The notes under the pieces: generated by a model
Database searches by the model: none
Seen by the model: the letters and a program-made list of their open reading frames with translations, nothing else
What the model was told of the DNA's origin: nothing
Part shown: one piece after another, positions 36,025 through 45,565 of the stretch
How the letters are laid out: every line of letters begins with the position of its first letter
Numbering within the stretch: position 1 is the stretch's first letter
NCBI RefSeq assembly: GCF_014534745.1
Contig: NZ_JACVVP010000039.1
Span: 1-64,000, forward strand
DNA from: Flammeovirga sp. EKP202
GTDB lineage: Bacteria; Bacteroidota; Bacteroidia; Cytophagales; Flammeovirgaceae
Direction of reading: 5' to 3'
Length of the DNA: 64,000 bases
Made by a program: the position numbers and the translations under genes

Positions 36025-36768
36025 ATGAAAAACTTTCTTTTTGCTTTAATAATCCTAGCAGTAACCCCTCTCTTGTCCTATAGTCAAGAAGTTAAAAATA
36101 CTGATCAAAAATGGAACTTAGGGGCAAGAATTGGATTTAACTTAGGTGCTTCAGCTCCATTTTATTTTCAAGATATGCCTGACCGTTTTGAATGGAATAC
36201 AAGCTTCAATCCCACTATTGGTATCTACGGAGATTACAAATTAGGGAATCCCAGACAGTCACTAAGAATAGAATTACTCTATACTCGAAAAGGGAATAAT
36301 ACAACGGCCAATGTGACTGACCGCTACTTCAAATTTGGCGATAATAATGAAGGGTCTGTTACTGGAGAAGTTTATACAGAAATAGATCTTCATTACATTG
36401 AATTACCTATTCAGTTCCGATTACCACTCAGTAAAAAAGATAATGGTTGGTATGGCATTGCAGGAATTTATTTAGCCTATATGATGAATGGGTCCTTTGA
36501 TGGGAAAGTACTACAAGGAAGTATTTTAACAGATGATACAGGTATGAGTGCCGAAGTTGGAAGAGATACCCCTTATGATTATAGTAATGATCTCGTTAAT
36601 TTTGATTGGGGTGCACAATTTGGGGCACAAAAAGAAATCAATAAGTTTACAATTGACCTTCAAATATCATGGGGATTCAATGGAATTTTCCCAGTTGGAT
36701 ATGATACTGTTGACCCCAATTTATTTAACTTATATGGTAAAATTGGAGCAACCTATAGATTGTATTAA
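36025..36768 (+). CDS. Outer-membrane beta-barrel (porin-like) protein
   Basis: The 247-residue protein has a signal peptide (MKNFLFALIILAVTPLLSYSQ) and strand pattern of the PorT/outer-membrane protein beta-barrel group: NLGARIGFNLGASAPF, PTIGIYGDYKLGN, LRIELLYTRKGN, DLHYIELPIQFRLPL, GWYGIAGIYLAYMMNG and a last strand LYGKIGATYRLY. It starts only 2 bases after the PCMD-like gene's stop, so the two are one unit. A lipoprotein with a small barrel suggests an outer-membrane pair, perhaps the barrel exporting or holding the lipoprotein at the surface; this is inference. Confidence 0.8.
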   Translation: MKNFLFALIILAVTPLLSYSQEVKNTDQKWNLGARIGFNLGASAPFYFQDMPDRFEWNTSFNPTIGIYGDYKLGNPRQSLRIELLYTRKGNNTTANVTDRYFKFGDNNEGSVTGEVYTEIDLHYIELPIQFRLPLSKKDNGWYGIAGIYLAYMMNGSFDGKVLQGSILTDDTGMSAEVGRDTPYDYSNDLVNFDWGAQFGAQKEINKFTIDLQISWGFNGIFPVGYDTVDPNLFNLYGKIGATYRLY

Positions 36769-36786
36769 AATTAGTCATAAAATAAT

Positions 36787-36821
36787 AAAGCTCGATCCTT
36801 TTACAAATAGGATCGAGCTTT
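36787..36821. terminator. Terminator after the barrel gene, toward convergent persulfide dioxygenase
   Basis: AAAGCTCGATCCT (36787-36799) pairs perfectly with AGGATCGAGCTTT (36809-36821). The flanking AT tracts fit use from both directions; it lies 19 bases after the barrel stop and 18 bases beyond the stop of the convergent gene. Confidence 0.85.
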
Positions 36822-36838
36822 AATTTTATCATTCTATG

Positions 36839-38251
36839 TTATGACAAAGTAGAAGGACAGACAAATTCCGTCGTATTAATTCCAGCTTCTTTGATGGCTT
36901 TAAAACCGCCTTTTACATCTATGATATTTTCAAAGCCTCTTGATTTCAAAATTGATGAAGCAATCATAGATCTATAACCACCAGCACAATGGATATGGTA
37001 CGTTTGCGACCTGTCTAAATCAGACCATTCTGTATTGATGAAATCAAGTGGTTTATGTACAACTTTATCACTATCAATATGTTCCGATTTATACTCGCCA
37101 TCCTTACGAGCATCAATTACCTTAATATCTGTAGAAAGCTTACTTTTTAACTCCTCAGCTGAAATAGAAACAATCTCATCTACTTCTTTACCAGCATTTT
37201 TCCAAGCAGCTATTCCACCTTCTAAATAACCCAAAGTATTGTCATAACCCACTCTTGATAATCGTGTGATCACCTCTTCTTCCTTGCCTTCCTCTGCAAC
37301 AATAACAATTGGCTGTTTTAAGTCTAAAACTAAGGCACCAACCCATGGAGCAAAGCCACCATTTACGCCAATATTGATAGCGTTGGGTATAAAAGCATCT
37401 TTAAAAACTTGAGGATCTCTTGTATCTAAAACCAAAGCACCTTCCGCATTTACAACTTCCTCAAACAATTGAGGGTTTAAGGCCACTGTTCCTTTCTCAA
37501 GAATAGCATCAATATTTTCATATCCCTCTTTGTTCATTTTTACATTCTGAGGGAAATATTGTGGAGGTGTCGTTAAGCCTTCCGTTACTTCTTTGATAAA
37601 CTCTTCTTTAGACATATCACTTCTCAATGCGTAGTTGGTTTTCTTTTGATTTCCTAAAGCATCAAAAGTTTCCTTACTCATGTTTTTTCCACAAGCAGAA
37701 CCTGCACCGTGCGCTGGATAGACAATCACATCATCATTTAAAGACATAATTTTATTCCTCAAAGAATCAAAAAGCATCCCTGCCAAATCTTCTTGAGACA
37801 AATCCGATTTCACCGCTAAATCAGGTCGACCAACATCACCAATGAAAAGTGTATCTCCAGAGAAGATCGCATAATCTTTCCCCTCTTCATCAATAACTAA
37901 AAATGTAGTCGATTCTTGCGTGTGTCCAGGCGTATGTAAAACTTTAATAGTAATGTCTCCTATTTTAAACTCTTCGTTGTCTGAAGCAATATGAGCATCA
38001 TAAGTTGTTTGAGCAGTAGGGCCAAAAACTATTGTAGCACCTGTTTTTTCTGCCAAAGAAACATGACCAGAAACAAAATCTGCATGAAAGTGGGTCTCAA
38101 AAATGTATTTAATTTTAGTGCCTTCTTTGTCTGCTTTTTCAGTATAGGGCTTTGTTTCTCTTAATGGATCCACAATTGCAGCCTCACCTTTTGACTCAAT
38201 ATAGTAAGCACCTTGAGCCAAACAGCCAGTATAGATTTGTTCAATTTTCAT
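36839..38251 (-). CDS. Persulfide dioxygenase-like MBL hydrolase with two rhodanese domains
   Basis: The N-terminal MBL domain (about 1-230) belongs to the ETHE1/persulfide dioxygenase group, which oxidises glutathione or low-molecular persulfides to sulfite with a mononuclear iron. It carries ETHFHADFVSGH, HTPGHTQEST, SGDTLFIGDVGRPDL and YPAHGAGS. Two rhodanese domains follow. The first (about 265-345, LDTRDPQVFKDAFIPNAINI) has no cysteine in its loop and is presumably inactive; the second (about 365-460) has Cys422 in HCAGGYRS and looks active. This is the CstB-like layout of Firmicutes and Bacteroidota. The next gene upstream, a SulP permease, ends 38 bases away on the same strand, which suggests that the sulfite or sulfate formed is exported. 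Confidence 0.9.
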   Translation of the reverse strand: MKIEQIYTGCLAQGAYYIESKGEAAIVDPLRETKPYTEKADKEGTKIKYIFETHFHADFVSGHVSLAEKTGATIVFGPTAQTTYDAHIASDNEEFKIGDITIKVLHTPGHTQESTTFLVIDEEGKDYAIFSGDTLFIGDVGRPDLAVKSDLSQEDLAGMLFDSLRNKIMSLNDDVIVYPAHGAGSACGKNMSKETFDALGNQKKTNYALRSDMSKEEFIKEVTEGLTTPPQYFPQNVKMNKEGYENIDAILEKGTVALNPQLFEEVVNAEGALVLDTRDPQVFKDAFIPNAINIGVNGGFAPWVGALVLDLKQPIVIVAEEGKEEEVITRLSRVGYDNTLGYLEGGIAAWKNAGKEVDEIVSISAEELKSKLSTDIKVIDARKDGEYKSEHIDSDKVVHKPLDFINTEWSDLDRSQTYHIHCAGGYRSMIASSILKSRGFENIIDVKGGFKAIKEAGINTTEFVCPSTLS

Positions 38252-38289
38252 GATATAATAAGTTTATATGTTTAAAATCAGTATGATGT

Positions 38290-40026
38290 TTATATTTTTC
38301 TTTCTTCAAATTCATTGGTTTGAATCGCTCTTTCAAAGTTAAGCGTTATTTCTTGTTGATTACCTTTCTGATCAAAAAAATCAATCGCATTTTGAACATC
38401 TAAGAAAAAGTGGTTCTTCCCTAAGTTTTTGATAAACCCTACCCGATTTAAGAAATCACGTACAGGTCCAATCATATCAGAGAAATATGTTTTAATCTGC
38501 ATTTGTTGTAATTCAAGAATTAAATCCTCCAATACAGACAATGCTGTAGAATCTATATTAGAAACACTCCCGAAATGAAGTACAACCACTTCTAAAGTAT
38601 CTTTCTTTTTTTCGACTTCTTGCAATACAAATTCATAGAAATGATTACAGTTTGCATAGTACATTTGTGCATCCTGACGAATGATCAAAACATCGTCACG
38701 CACTTCAACATCACTAAAACGATTTGTATTTCTATATTCATTACACCCCTTCAGTTTTCCTAAAACAGCGATATGAGGCATTGCTGTACGTCTTACTAAC
38801 AATAAAAGGGATAAGATCATTCCTGAAAGAATCCCAATTTGAATTCCAAAAAATAAGGTCACCAGAAATGTGATAGCTAACATATAGAAATCTTCCCTTT
38901 TGGTTTTCCACAACAACCTTGGATATTCTATGTCAATTAAACCGTACACTGCCACCAAGATAATTGCTCCAATGATAGCCAAAGGCAATTCTTCAAAATA
39001 AGGCGTTAAAAACAATAGTGTAAACAGTAAAATAACGCCACTTATTATATTCGCTAAATTAGTTATTGCACCTGATTGCTCATTTACTGCTGACCTACTG
39101 AACCCCCCAGTAGTATGAAAAGCACCTAAAAATGACCCAATAATATCACTTAATCCCAAAGCAATAAACTCCCTATTATTTTTGATTTTATATTCATTTT
39201 TATGCTTGAGTTGTAATGCTTTTGAAACAGAAATAGATTCCATATAAGCGATCAATCCAATAATAGCCGATGCAGGCAATAATTGTAGTATAAGGTCCAG
39301 CTTAAAGTAAGGAATTTTCAATACCGGTAAACCACTAGGTATACTACCCAAAACTTTCACTTCCAAGTGGAAAAAATACATTATACCCAAACCAAATAAT
39401 ACCACCACTAATGAACCCGGAACTTTTTTCAACCATTTCTTAGTGAAATGAATAATAAATAAGCCCGAAATACCAATTAAAATGGATTGCACATTAAAAG
39501 CATCAAATTGCTGAACTGTTGCCCATAAAACTTCTAAAGCCGTTCCTCTAGCGGTCAATTCAACTCCAAATAGATTTTTTAATTGATCAATACCAATGAT
39601 AAAGGCCGCCGCCGATGTAAAACCACTAATCACAGGCTTACTCATGAAATTCACCAAGAACCCTAATCGGATCAACCCAAAAAACACTTGAAACAATCCA
39701 ATCATTAAAGTAAGCAACAGTACTGCCTCAATGTAATTGTCTGAAGAGACTGACGCTATGGAAGAAACCGTTGCTGCGATCAACATAGAGTCAATGGCTA
39801 CCGGTCCTACAGAAACATGTCTTGATGTACCTAGTAGAGCATAAATAAATTGAGGAACCATGGCCGCATACAATCCATAAACCGCAGGCATTCCCGCTAA
39901 ACTAGCATAGGCCATCCCTTGTGGAATCAACATAATGCCAACCGTCAATCCCGCAAATAAATCTCCGGAAAGATATGACTTCTTATAATTTTTGAGCCAA
40001 GGTACTATCGTAAAGTGTTTTTGCAT
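38290..40026 (-). CDS. SulP family anion transporter with STAS domain
   Basis: The 578 residues fit a SulP permease: about 11 to 12 membrane helices (residues 20-425) with the signature GLTVGIMLIPQGMAYASLAGMPAVYGLYAAM near residue 28, and a C-terminal STAS domain (about 440-560, with VVLHFGSVSNIDSTALSVLEDLILEL). SulP proteins move sulfate, sulfite, bicarbonate or chloride across the inner membrane. Direction and substrate cannot be read off, but the location 38 bases ahead of a persulfide dioxygenase gene points to sulfur oxyanions. The ATG start follows a short unannotated leader; no promoter of the TTTG type is clear. Confidence 0.93.
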   Translation of the reverse strand: MQKHFTIVPWLKNYKKSYLSGDLFAGLTVGIMLIPQGMAYASLAGMPAVYGLYAAMVPQFIYALLGTSRHVSVGPVAIDSMLIAATVSSIASVSSDNYIEAVLLLTLMIGLFQVFFGLIRLGFLVNFMSKPVISGFTSAAAFIIGIDQLKNLFGVELTARGTALEVLWATVQQFDAFNVQSILIGISGLFIIHFTKKWLKKVPGSLVVVLFGLGIMYFFHLEVKVLGSIPSGLPVLKIPYFKLDLILQLLPASAIIGLIAYMESISVSKALQLKHKNEYKIKNNREFIALGLSDIIGSFLGAFHTTGGFSRSAVNEQSGAITNLANIISGVILLFTLLFLTPYFEELPLAIIGAIILVAVYGLIDIEYPRLLWKTKREDFYMLAITFLVTLFFGIQIGILSGMILSLLLLVRRTAMPHIAVLGKLKGCNEYRNTNRFSDVEVRDDVLIIRQDAQMYYANCNHFYEFVLQEVEKKKDTLEVVVLHFGSVSNIDSTALSVLEDLILELQQMQIKTYFSDMIGPVRDFLNRVGFIKNLGKNHFFLDVQNAIDFFDQKGNQQEITLNFERAIQTNEFEERKI

Positions 40027-40092
40027 TTGAATGTTATTATCTGATGCAAATGTGGAAAAAGAAAATGATAGTTAATGTAACAATCGTCACAT

Positions 40093-40137
40093 AAAAAAAG
40101 AGCATTCACCGATAATTAATGAATACTCTTTTTTTAT
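40093..40137 (-). terminator. Terminator of the 1584-residue T9SS protein gene
   Basis: AAAAAGAG-ATTCA and TGAAT-CTCTTTTT form a stem with one internal bulge pair and an 11-base loop; A-run and T-run flank it. It is about 17 bases after the stop of the T9SS gene. Confidence 0.7.
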
Positions 40138-40153
40138 CTCCTATTTTGAGACT

Positions 40154-43100
40154 TTATTTTAAAACTTTATAGTTGAATGAACCTACATTTGATTTCACCT
40201 TAATGATCAACATACCACTAGAAAAGTTTTCTGTTTTGATGGAAGTGTTCAAATCCGCAATTTCAGAATGTAGTAGTTTTCCGTTTATATCATAAACCGC
40301 CACTTCATACCCTTTAAGCGAAGTATGAATATTAATTACTCCTTCTGTTTTTGTTGGGAACACCTTAATATACTTTTTTAGTTCATCATCTATTGAAGTA
40401 ATATCTCCGTCTATATCTTTCAAATATTCATCTAAAGTCAAGATAATTTCTACAGCAACGGTGTTTTGTAACTCATCATTACCTACCAATACCAAGTTAA
40501 GATCTTCTATTGCTTTTACTCTTGTACCAGAAGGAAGCTTAGTTACATCAATTGTTATGGTTAATGTTTCTTGATCAAAAACTACATAATCAGGAACAGC
40601 ATCTCCATTTTTCTGCATTAATAGAAATTTCTTTTCAGTTCCACTTAAACTTGTGAATAAGCTCTCGTCAATTTTTATTTCTATGGCCTCTTCATCAATT
40701 TTTTCAACAACTAGATGTTCTTCTTTAAATTCTTGATAGTTTGAGAATTGGTAAATAACATCAATGGTATTCTCCTCTTCAGTGATGGTATAAGTCCTAA
40801 CAGATTGTACTTCTTCTTTTTCTCCGTTTACAGAAAGTTCATAGGTCAATGATTCATCAGTAAATGAATAGCTAAAATTATATATACCATTTCCCTCATG
40901 AGTAGAAACGACTCTATAAATTGAAGAAGAAGGGCTTTTGATCAAAATTGATAATGAATCTTCCTCAGGATCAAATAAAGAAACTTCAATAAGAGGCTGC
41001 ATGTTGATATTCCATGTCACTTCCTTGTAAATATCTTCAGGTTCAGATGTGAAAGAATATTCGTCTTGTACAAAAAGAGTATAATTCACTTTTTCATCAT
41101 CTCGGTTGATAAATTTAAAGTCTTGGTAATTAAAATATCTGTCTTGATATGTCATTCCACCCGTAATGATCACTTCATCATCTACCTTCACCATATCTTT
41201 TAAACTAGTCATCACAGGTCTTAGCGGTGTTACTTTTTCCCTTACCCCATCTTTAGAATATTTGATTAAGGCATTATAGGTTTCTCTGTTTGAAGTAGTA
41301 TAAAGTACATCTTGACCAGAAGTTGTTATATCCGATTTAATATCCAATAAATAATATAAACTTTCATCTTCATCAACTAATACTCTAGTATAACCGAAAT
41401 TAAAGCTGTATTTGTATTCATATGGAAGAAGTTCACTCCAAACTGCATTTCCATCATTATCAACTTTTAAGGCAAAGTTTGAGTAAGTTCCAACATCAAT
41501 ATCTTCTACATTAGGGACTAAATGATCTTCAAGAAGTGTATCGGCTTCATAGATCCATCCTGTGATATAAACGGAACTATCACCAGCTTGAAAACCAGTT
41601 GGCCAGCCTATACCTCCACCCAATTCTCCTGATATCAATGCTTTTGCCCATTTTATTGATCCGTCACTAGAATTGATTGCAATCAAAGGAGCGTTAATCT
41701 CTCTATTTTTAAAAGCTTCCAGTTCTCCTTCTTCAACAGTTGAAATACCTGAACATTGGAATTCACCCGACAAATACAACAAACCTTCTTTATCTGCTGT
41801 CAAAGTAATTATATAATAAGAACCAGTCATGTTGACACTAAAAGTAGTAACCTCTTCCTTTTTATCGGCATCCAGACTATGAACGTAAATCATATCATTG
41901 GTATGTTCAAATTCTGCATAATACCCTTTTCCATTATAAGTTGTCACCGAGATGTCATCGCTGATCCCTACAGTATCTACATAATTTAGAATATTCAACT
42001 CATTGTCTAAATAAACAATTACTGATGTTGAACCTGACTCTAGTACATAATCCTGACCATCAAAAGTAAAAGACCGAGCATGATCTCTGTTCTGCAAAAC
42101 TAGTATCATATTGCCTGTTGCCTCATCTACCTTAAGATTATTACCAAAAACATCTATTGTACCAAGTGAGAAGGTCTTACTTGAAAGCACCTCTCCTGCA
42201 CTATTGAGTTTTTGTAAATTCGAAGTACTTTGACTTTCTATATCAACCCCTAATCGATAGATGTTTTGATCTACATCTGATTCAATTGCTATATAATTAT
42301 AAGTGCTATCAAATTTCACATCATTGATTTTTGAAATATTGTCTGATAAAATTTCATAAGTAAAATAACCATTGATATAGTCCATGTAGAAAACTAATTG
42401 AGCTTTCAGTCCTTTATTTGCTCTAATCGGAAAACGGTTATCTACATTCCATTCATCACCGATTAAAAGCGTAGTATCACCATTCAACATAAAATAAAAT
42501 TCATGCTCAAGTGTTATTTCTTCAGAGATATACTTGATAAAACCTTTATCAGAATGATGTTCAACAGTATTAATCTCAATTGATGATCCTAGTTCGCCAT
42601 CAACAACAGGTTGATAGGCCACAGATGTGATTTCATGAAGTGATGCTTTTTTATTGAAAATATCAATCGTATAATAATAAGTTGAATAATCACCTTCACC
42701 ATTAAGTGGGTATTCCATTTCAGAAACAATTAGATTAAATTGTTCATCAATTGAAAGTTTTTCACCATTATCATTTTCAAACAAGATTCCTCCTTCATTT
42801 TTCAAGTAATTAATACCGTAAAAGATATTGTCTTTCTTGTTTAACAAGGATAGTGAGTTTCTTGTAATAGCAGTTCCTTCTATCGTTATTTCCTTAGAAG
42901 AATGAATTGGATGTTCTTCTTTAAAATCAGTATTTGGTTCTAAGTCAAAATCTATCTCTAGCGTTTTGTCAGCACTGCTTATAGAGTGTATTGATTGATT
43001 ATTTTGAATTACAGACCCTGATTCCGTTAAATTACCATTTACTTTAATTCCGTTGGAAAGATCTAAATCTAAGTTTGTATAATTGACTCCATCGAAAAGC

Positions 43101-44908
43101 AGTTGACCATACCCCTTGAATTTATTATAACCATAAAACTTAAAGATATTTATACCTTGTGAAAAGTCGTTGATATACGTTTTGTAGTCACGATCCATAT
43201 ATACTTCCACCTTTGAAGAAATATTAAATGATACATAATAATTCTCCAGAGAATCTGCCTCTATTGAAATATTATCTTTTTTGATCAAACCTGGATCATC
43301 TAAATAAAATGAAACAACATTATCTAACCTTTCATTGTTAAAACTTGCAACAAAATATGCTTTATCATAATTCTCAGACTTAAAATCTCCATAATAACTA
43401 ATTTCTTCATCCTTATGAAAAATACCTGATACAAACACCTCTTCCTGACCTCTTTTTATACTATAAATAGTAGACGCTTTTTCATCATTTCTTCGACTAA
43501 ATAATGTATAAATCATGAAACTAAAGTCTGTATTAATCTTTACTGAAAGTAAATCATTTGTCACAGGATAAGTACCCCAATTATCGTCAAATTGATAACC
43601 ATCTGTTGCCAAATCTGATACTACATAAATATTTCCAGACATGTCAGTAGCCATGATACTTACCTCAAAATCAGTAACTTCATAAAACGTCAGGTTTTTA
43701 CTCCACTGATGCGCTCCAGAAGCATTCCATTTTGTTAATTGAATAATAGCATCTGAATCAAAAGTTTCATTTACTTCATTCACTGTTACTTCTCCATCAG
43801 CAAGGTAAAGTTGAGTATAAATATTATTTTCTGAATCTATGGACAGATCATAACCGTCATTTTTTATTAAACCCAAAGTAGATGAACGAAGTACTTTCTT
43901 AGTGTAAGCAACGGAAAGGTCATTATTCAACACAAACAAGACTAACTGATCTTCATTCGTGTCAGTGTAATTGATGTTGTTAAAGTCAATACCATTTTCT
44001 GTAGTATTATTGACTAAAATTGTAATAATTTCACCATCATCACTTACTTGTAAAAACTCTCCTCTTTTATTTTGAAAAGTTGTACTAAAAAGGAGTTTAT
44101 CACCATTATTTTTTTGTATATAACCTAATGAATCACTACCACAATCATAACAGTTACCTACAACATACTTATTCCCAACATTATCATAATCTGTTCCTAG
44201 TACAATTACATTATCACTAGTAGTACTGATTCCTGTAACAAAATGCTTTCTTTCGCTATCTATAGAAATTGATGCAATGCCTAAATCATAATAATAGTCA
44301 AAGGCAAAATTGGTCAATATCCCATTGACTGTCATACCTCCTGATTGATCAGAAAAAGACAGGTTAGAGACTGTAGCACCATACCACTCCAGTTCTTTAT
44401 CTGCATCTGCTACTATCTTATACCTATCTTGTAATAAAAAACTATAGGGCAGATCAAAGGTAAGCACCTTGTTTTGATAGGAATATGACAAATCCATTGG
44501 TGTACCCCAATCAGAATTTTCCTTATCAAATTTAGTAACAACAGAGAGTCCTTTTAATTCTGTTATTTCATAGGTCATATTTGCTAGATCAACATGAATA
44601 TGAAAAAGTGATTGATCACCATCAACATCAACAGGAATTGACGCTCCACCTTTTGACAGTACTCCATCCATTGACATACCGAATTGCTCACCTTTTTTCG
44701 ATTCAAAAGAGATTTCTCCATCTCGAGTTGCATACAAAATAGTCTCATAATTTGAGTTGCCTGCATTCACCAATTTCAAAATATCCAAGTCATTAGGTAA
44801 TGCAGATCCTTTCAAATAAAGGGAGGAGTTGGATGTTTGTGCATGCACGATACCGAATGCATTCAATAATAGAATACAATAAATAAATAAGAATCTAAGT
44901 TTGCTCAT
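40154..44908 (-). CDS. Very large secreted protein with T9SS sorting domain
   Basis: The 1584-residue protein has a signal peptide (MSKLRFLFIYCILLLNAFGIVHAQ) and ends with a type A T9SS C-terminal domain (KVFPTKTEGVINIHTS...YDINGKLLHS...FSSGMLIIKVKSNVG), so it is exported across the outer membrane. Between lie repeated bouts of short strands with motifs like NKYVVGNCYDCGSDSLGYIQ, NIYVVSDLATDGYQF, LLYLSGEFQCSG and FALKVDNDGNAVWSELL. These resemble SBBP/beta-propeller repeat proteins, in at least two blocks (about 200-560 and 850-1250), with more unique beta segments between. The acidic character is marked (many D and E). Function unknown; a cell-surface or secreted matrix or adhesion role is a guess. 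Single gene, divergent from groESL. Confidence 0.75.
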   Translation of the reverse strand: MSKLRFLFIYCILLLNAFGIVHAQTSNSSLYLKGSALPNDLDILKLVNAGNSNYETILYATRDGEISFESKKGEQFGMSMDGVLSKGGASIPVDVDGDQSLFHIHVDLANMTYEITELKGLSVVTKFDKENSDWGTPMDLSYSYQNKVLTFDLPYSFLLQDRYKIVADADKELEWYGATVSNLSFSDQSGGMTVNGILTNFAFDYYYDLGIASISIDSERKHFVTGISTTSDNVIVLGTDYDNVGNKYVVGNCYDCGSDSLGYIQKNNGDKLLFSTTFQNKRGEFLQVSDDGEIITILVNNTTENGIDFNNINYTDTNEDQLVLFVLNNDLSVAYTKKVLRSSTLGLIKNDGYDLSIDSENNIYTQLYLADGEVTVNEVNETFDSDAIIQLTKWNASGAHQWSKNLTFYEVTDFEVSIMATDMSGNIYVVSDLATDGYQFDDNWGTYPVTNDLLSVKINTDFSFMIYTLFSRRNDEKASTIYSIKRGQEEVFVSGIFHKDEEISYYGDFKSENYDKAYFVASFNNERLDNVVSFYLDDPGLIKKDNISIEADSLENYYVSFNISSKVEVYMDRDYKTYINDFSQGINIFKFYGYNKFKGYGQLLFDGVNYTNLDLDLSNGIKVNGNLTESGSVIQNNQSIHSISSADKTLEIDFDLEPNTDFKEEHPIHSSKEITIEGTAITRNSLSLLNKKDNIFYGINYLKNEGGILFENDNGEKLSIDEQFNLIVSEMEYPLNGEGDYSTYYYTIDIFNKKASLHEITSVAYQPVVDGELGSSIEINTVEHHSDKGFIKYISEEITLEHEFYFMLNGDTTLLIGDEWNVDNRFPIRANKGLKAQLVFYMDYINGYFTYEILSDNISKINDVKFDSTYNYIAIESDVDQNIYRLGVDIESQSTSNLQKLNSAGEVLSSKTFSLGTIDVFGNNLKVDEATGNMILVLQNRDHARSFTFDGQDYVLESGSTSVIVYLDNELNILNYVDTVGISDDISVTTYNGKGYYAEFEHTNDMIYVHSLDADKKEEVTTFSVNMTGSYYIITLTADKEGLLYLSGEFQCSGISTVEEGELEAFKNREINAPLIAINSSDGSIKWAKALISGELGGGIGWPTGFQAGDSSVYITGWIYEADTLLEDHLVPNVEDIDVGTYSNFALKVDNDGNAVWSELLPYEYKYSFNFGYTRVLVDEDESLYYLLDIKSDITTSGQDVLYTTSNRETYNALIKYSKDGVREKVTPLRPVMTSLKDMVKVDDEVIITGGMTYQDRYFNYQDFKFINRDDEKVNYTLFVQDEYSFTSEPEDIYKEVTWNINMQPLIEVSLFDPEEDSLSILIKSPSSSIYRVVSTHEGNGIYNFSYSFTDESLTYELSVNGEKEEVQSVRTYTITEEENTIDVIYQFSNYQEFKEEHLVVEKIDEEAIEIKIDESLFTSLSGTEKKFLLMQKNGDAVPDYVVFDQETLTITIDVTKLPSGTRVKAIEDLNLVLVGNDELQNTVAVEIILTLDEYLKDIDGDITSIDDELKKYIKVFPTKTEGVINIHTSLKGYEVAVYDINGKLLHSEIADLNTSIKTENFSSGMLIIKVKSNVGSFNYKVLK

Positions 44909-45065
44909 GTTTTAGATAAAAAATAATTGGAAAAAGAATAGCTAAGAAAATAACTCTTAGGTCACCCAAATATAATAAAGGTTAAATTCAAAACCATTTA
45001 TGTTACAAACATATTCATTAAGTAGCATTATTACTTTCTGATTCATTTTTATTGTACTGCCGCTT

Positions 45066-45082
45066 TGTCAGTAAAACTGACA
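45066..45082. promoter_or_regulatory. Perfect 17-base inverted repeat upstream of groES
   Basis: TGTCAGT-AAA-ACTGACA is an exact inverted repeat with a 3-base centre. It lies 21 bases upstream of the sigma-54-type promoter, a distance that fits a binding site for a dimeric regulator. It is not CIRCE (TTAGCACTC-N9-GAGTGCTAA). Confidence 0.6.
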
Positions 45083-45103
45083 TTTCTTAGGCATATTTTA
45101 CAT

Positions 45104-45119
45104 TGGCACACTTCATGCA
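45104..45119 (+). promoter_or_regulatory. Sigma-54-type promoter of groES-groEL
   Basis: TGGCAC-N5-ATGCA has the essential GG and GC with the correct 10-base spacing between them, and matches the -24/-12 consensus TGGCAC-N5-TTGCW at 10 of 11 defined bases. Transcription would start near 45131, about 60 bases before the groES ATG. Sigma-54 at groESL needs an activator; the inverted repeat upstream is a candidate site. Confidence 0.6.
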
Positions 45120-45193
45120 AAAAAGGCAATGAAGATTATTTTTTTCTTCTAGACTTTTTAGAAAAACAAAAATTACAAAACAGATAAATAAAA

Positions 45194-45472
45194 ATGTCAC
45201 AAGTAAACATTAAACCCCTAGCAGATAGAGTTTTAATTGAGCCTGCAGCTGCAGAAACTCAAACAGCATCAGGTCTTTTTATTCCTGATAACGCTAAAGA
45301 AAAACCTCAAAGAGGTACTGTTGTAGCGGTTGGTAATGGTACTAAAGATGAGCCTTTAACTGTTAAAGTTGGTGACACTGTCATTTATGGTAAGTACTCA
45401 GGAACTGAATTAAACGTAGACGGAAGTGATTATTTGATCATGCGTGAGGCTGACATTTTAGCAATCGTTTAA
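45194..45472 (+). CDS. groES: Co-chaperonin GroES
   Basis: GroES is the heptameric lid of the GroEL folding chamber. The 92 residues cover the whole family fold: the start [13 protein letters not shown], the mobile loop [27 protein letters not shown], and the terminal [16 protein letters not shown]. It lies 93 bases ahead of groEL on the same strand, under a common upstream control region with a sigma-54-type promoter and an inverted repeat. Heat-shock control through HrcA/CIRCE is not supported, as no CIRCE is found. Confidence 0.98.
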   Translation: MSQVNIKPLADRVLIEPAAAETQTASGLFIPDNAKEKPQRGTVVAVGNGTKDEPLTVKVGDTVIYGKYSGTELNVDGSDYLIMREADILAIV

Positions 45473-45565
45473 TTGAATTTACTGGTGGATGAAGTTCCAC
45501 AATTATTAAAACAAAATTTCAACAGAGAATCAATCAAAATTCTCTATTAAAAATATAAAAAAATC

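Noticed and set aside
45066-45082. CIRCE element for HrcA at groES
   Set aside because: The repeat TGTCAGT-AAA-ACTGACA has neither the sequence nor the 9-base spacer of CIRCE.
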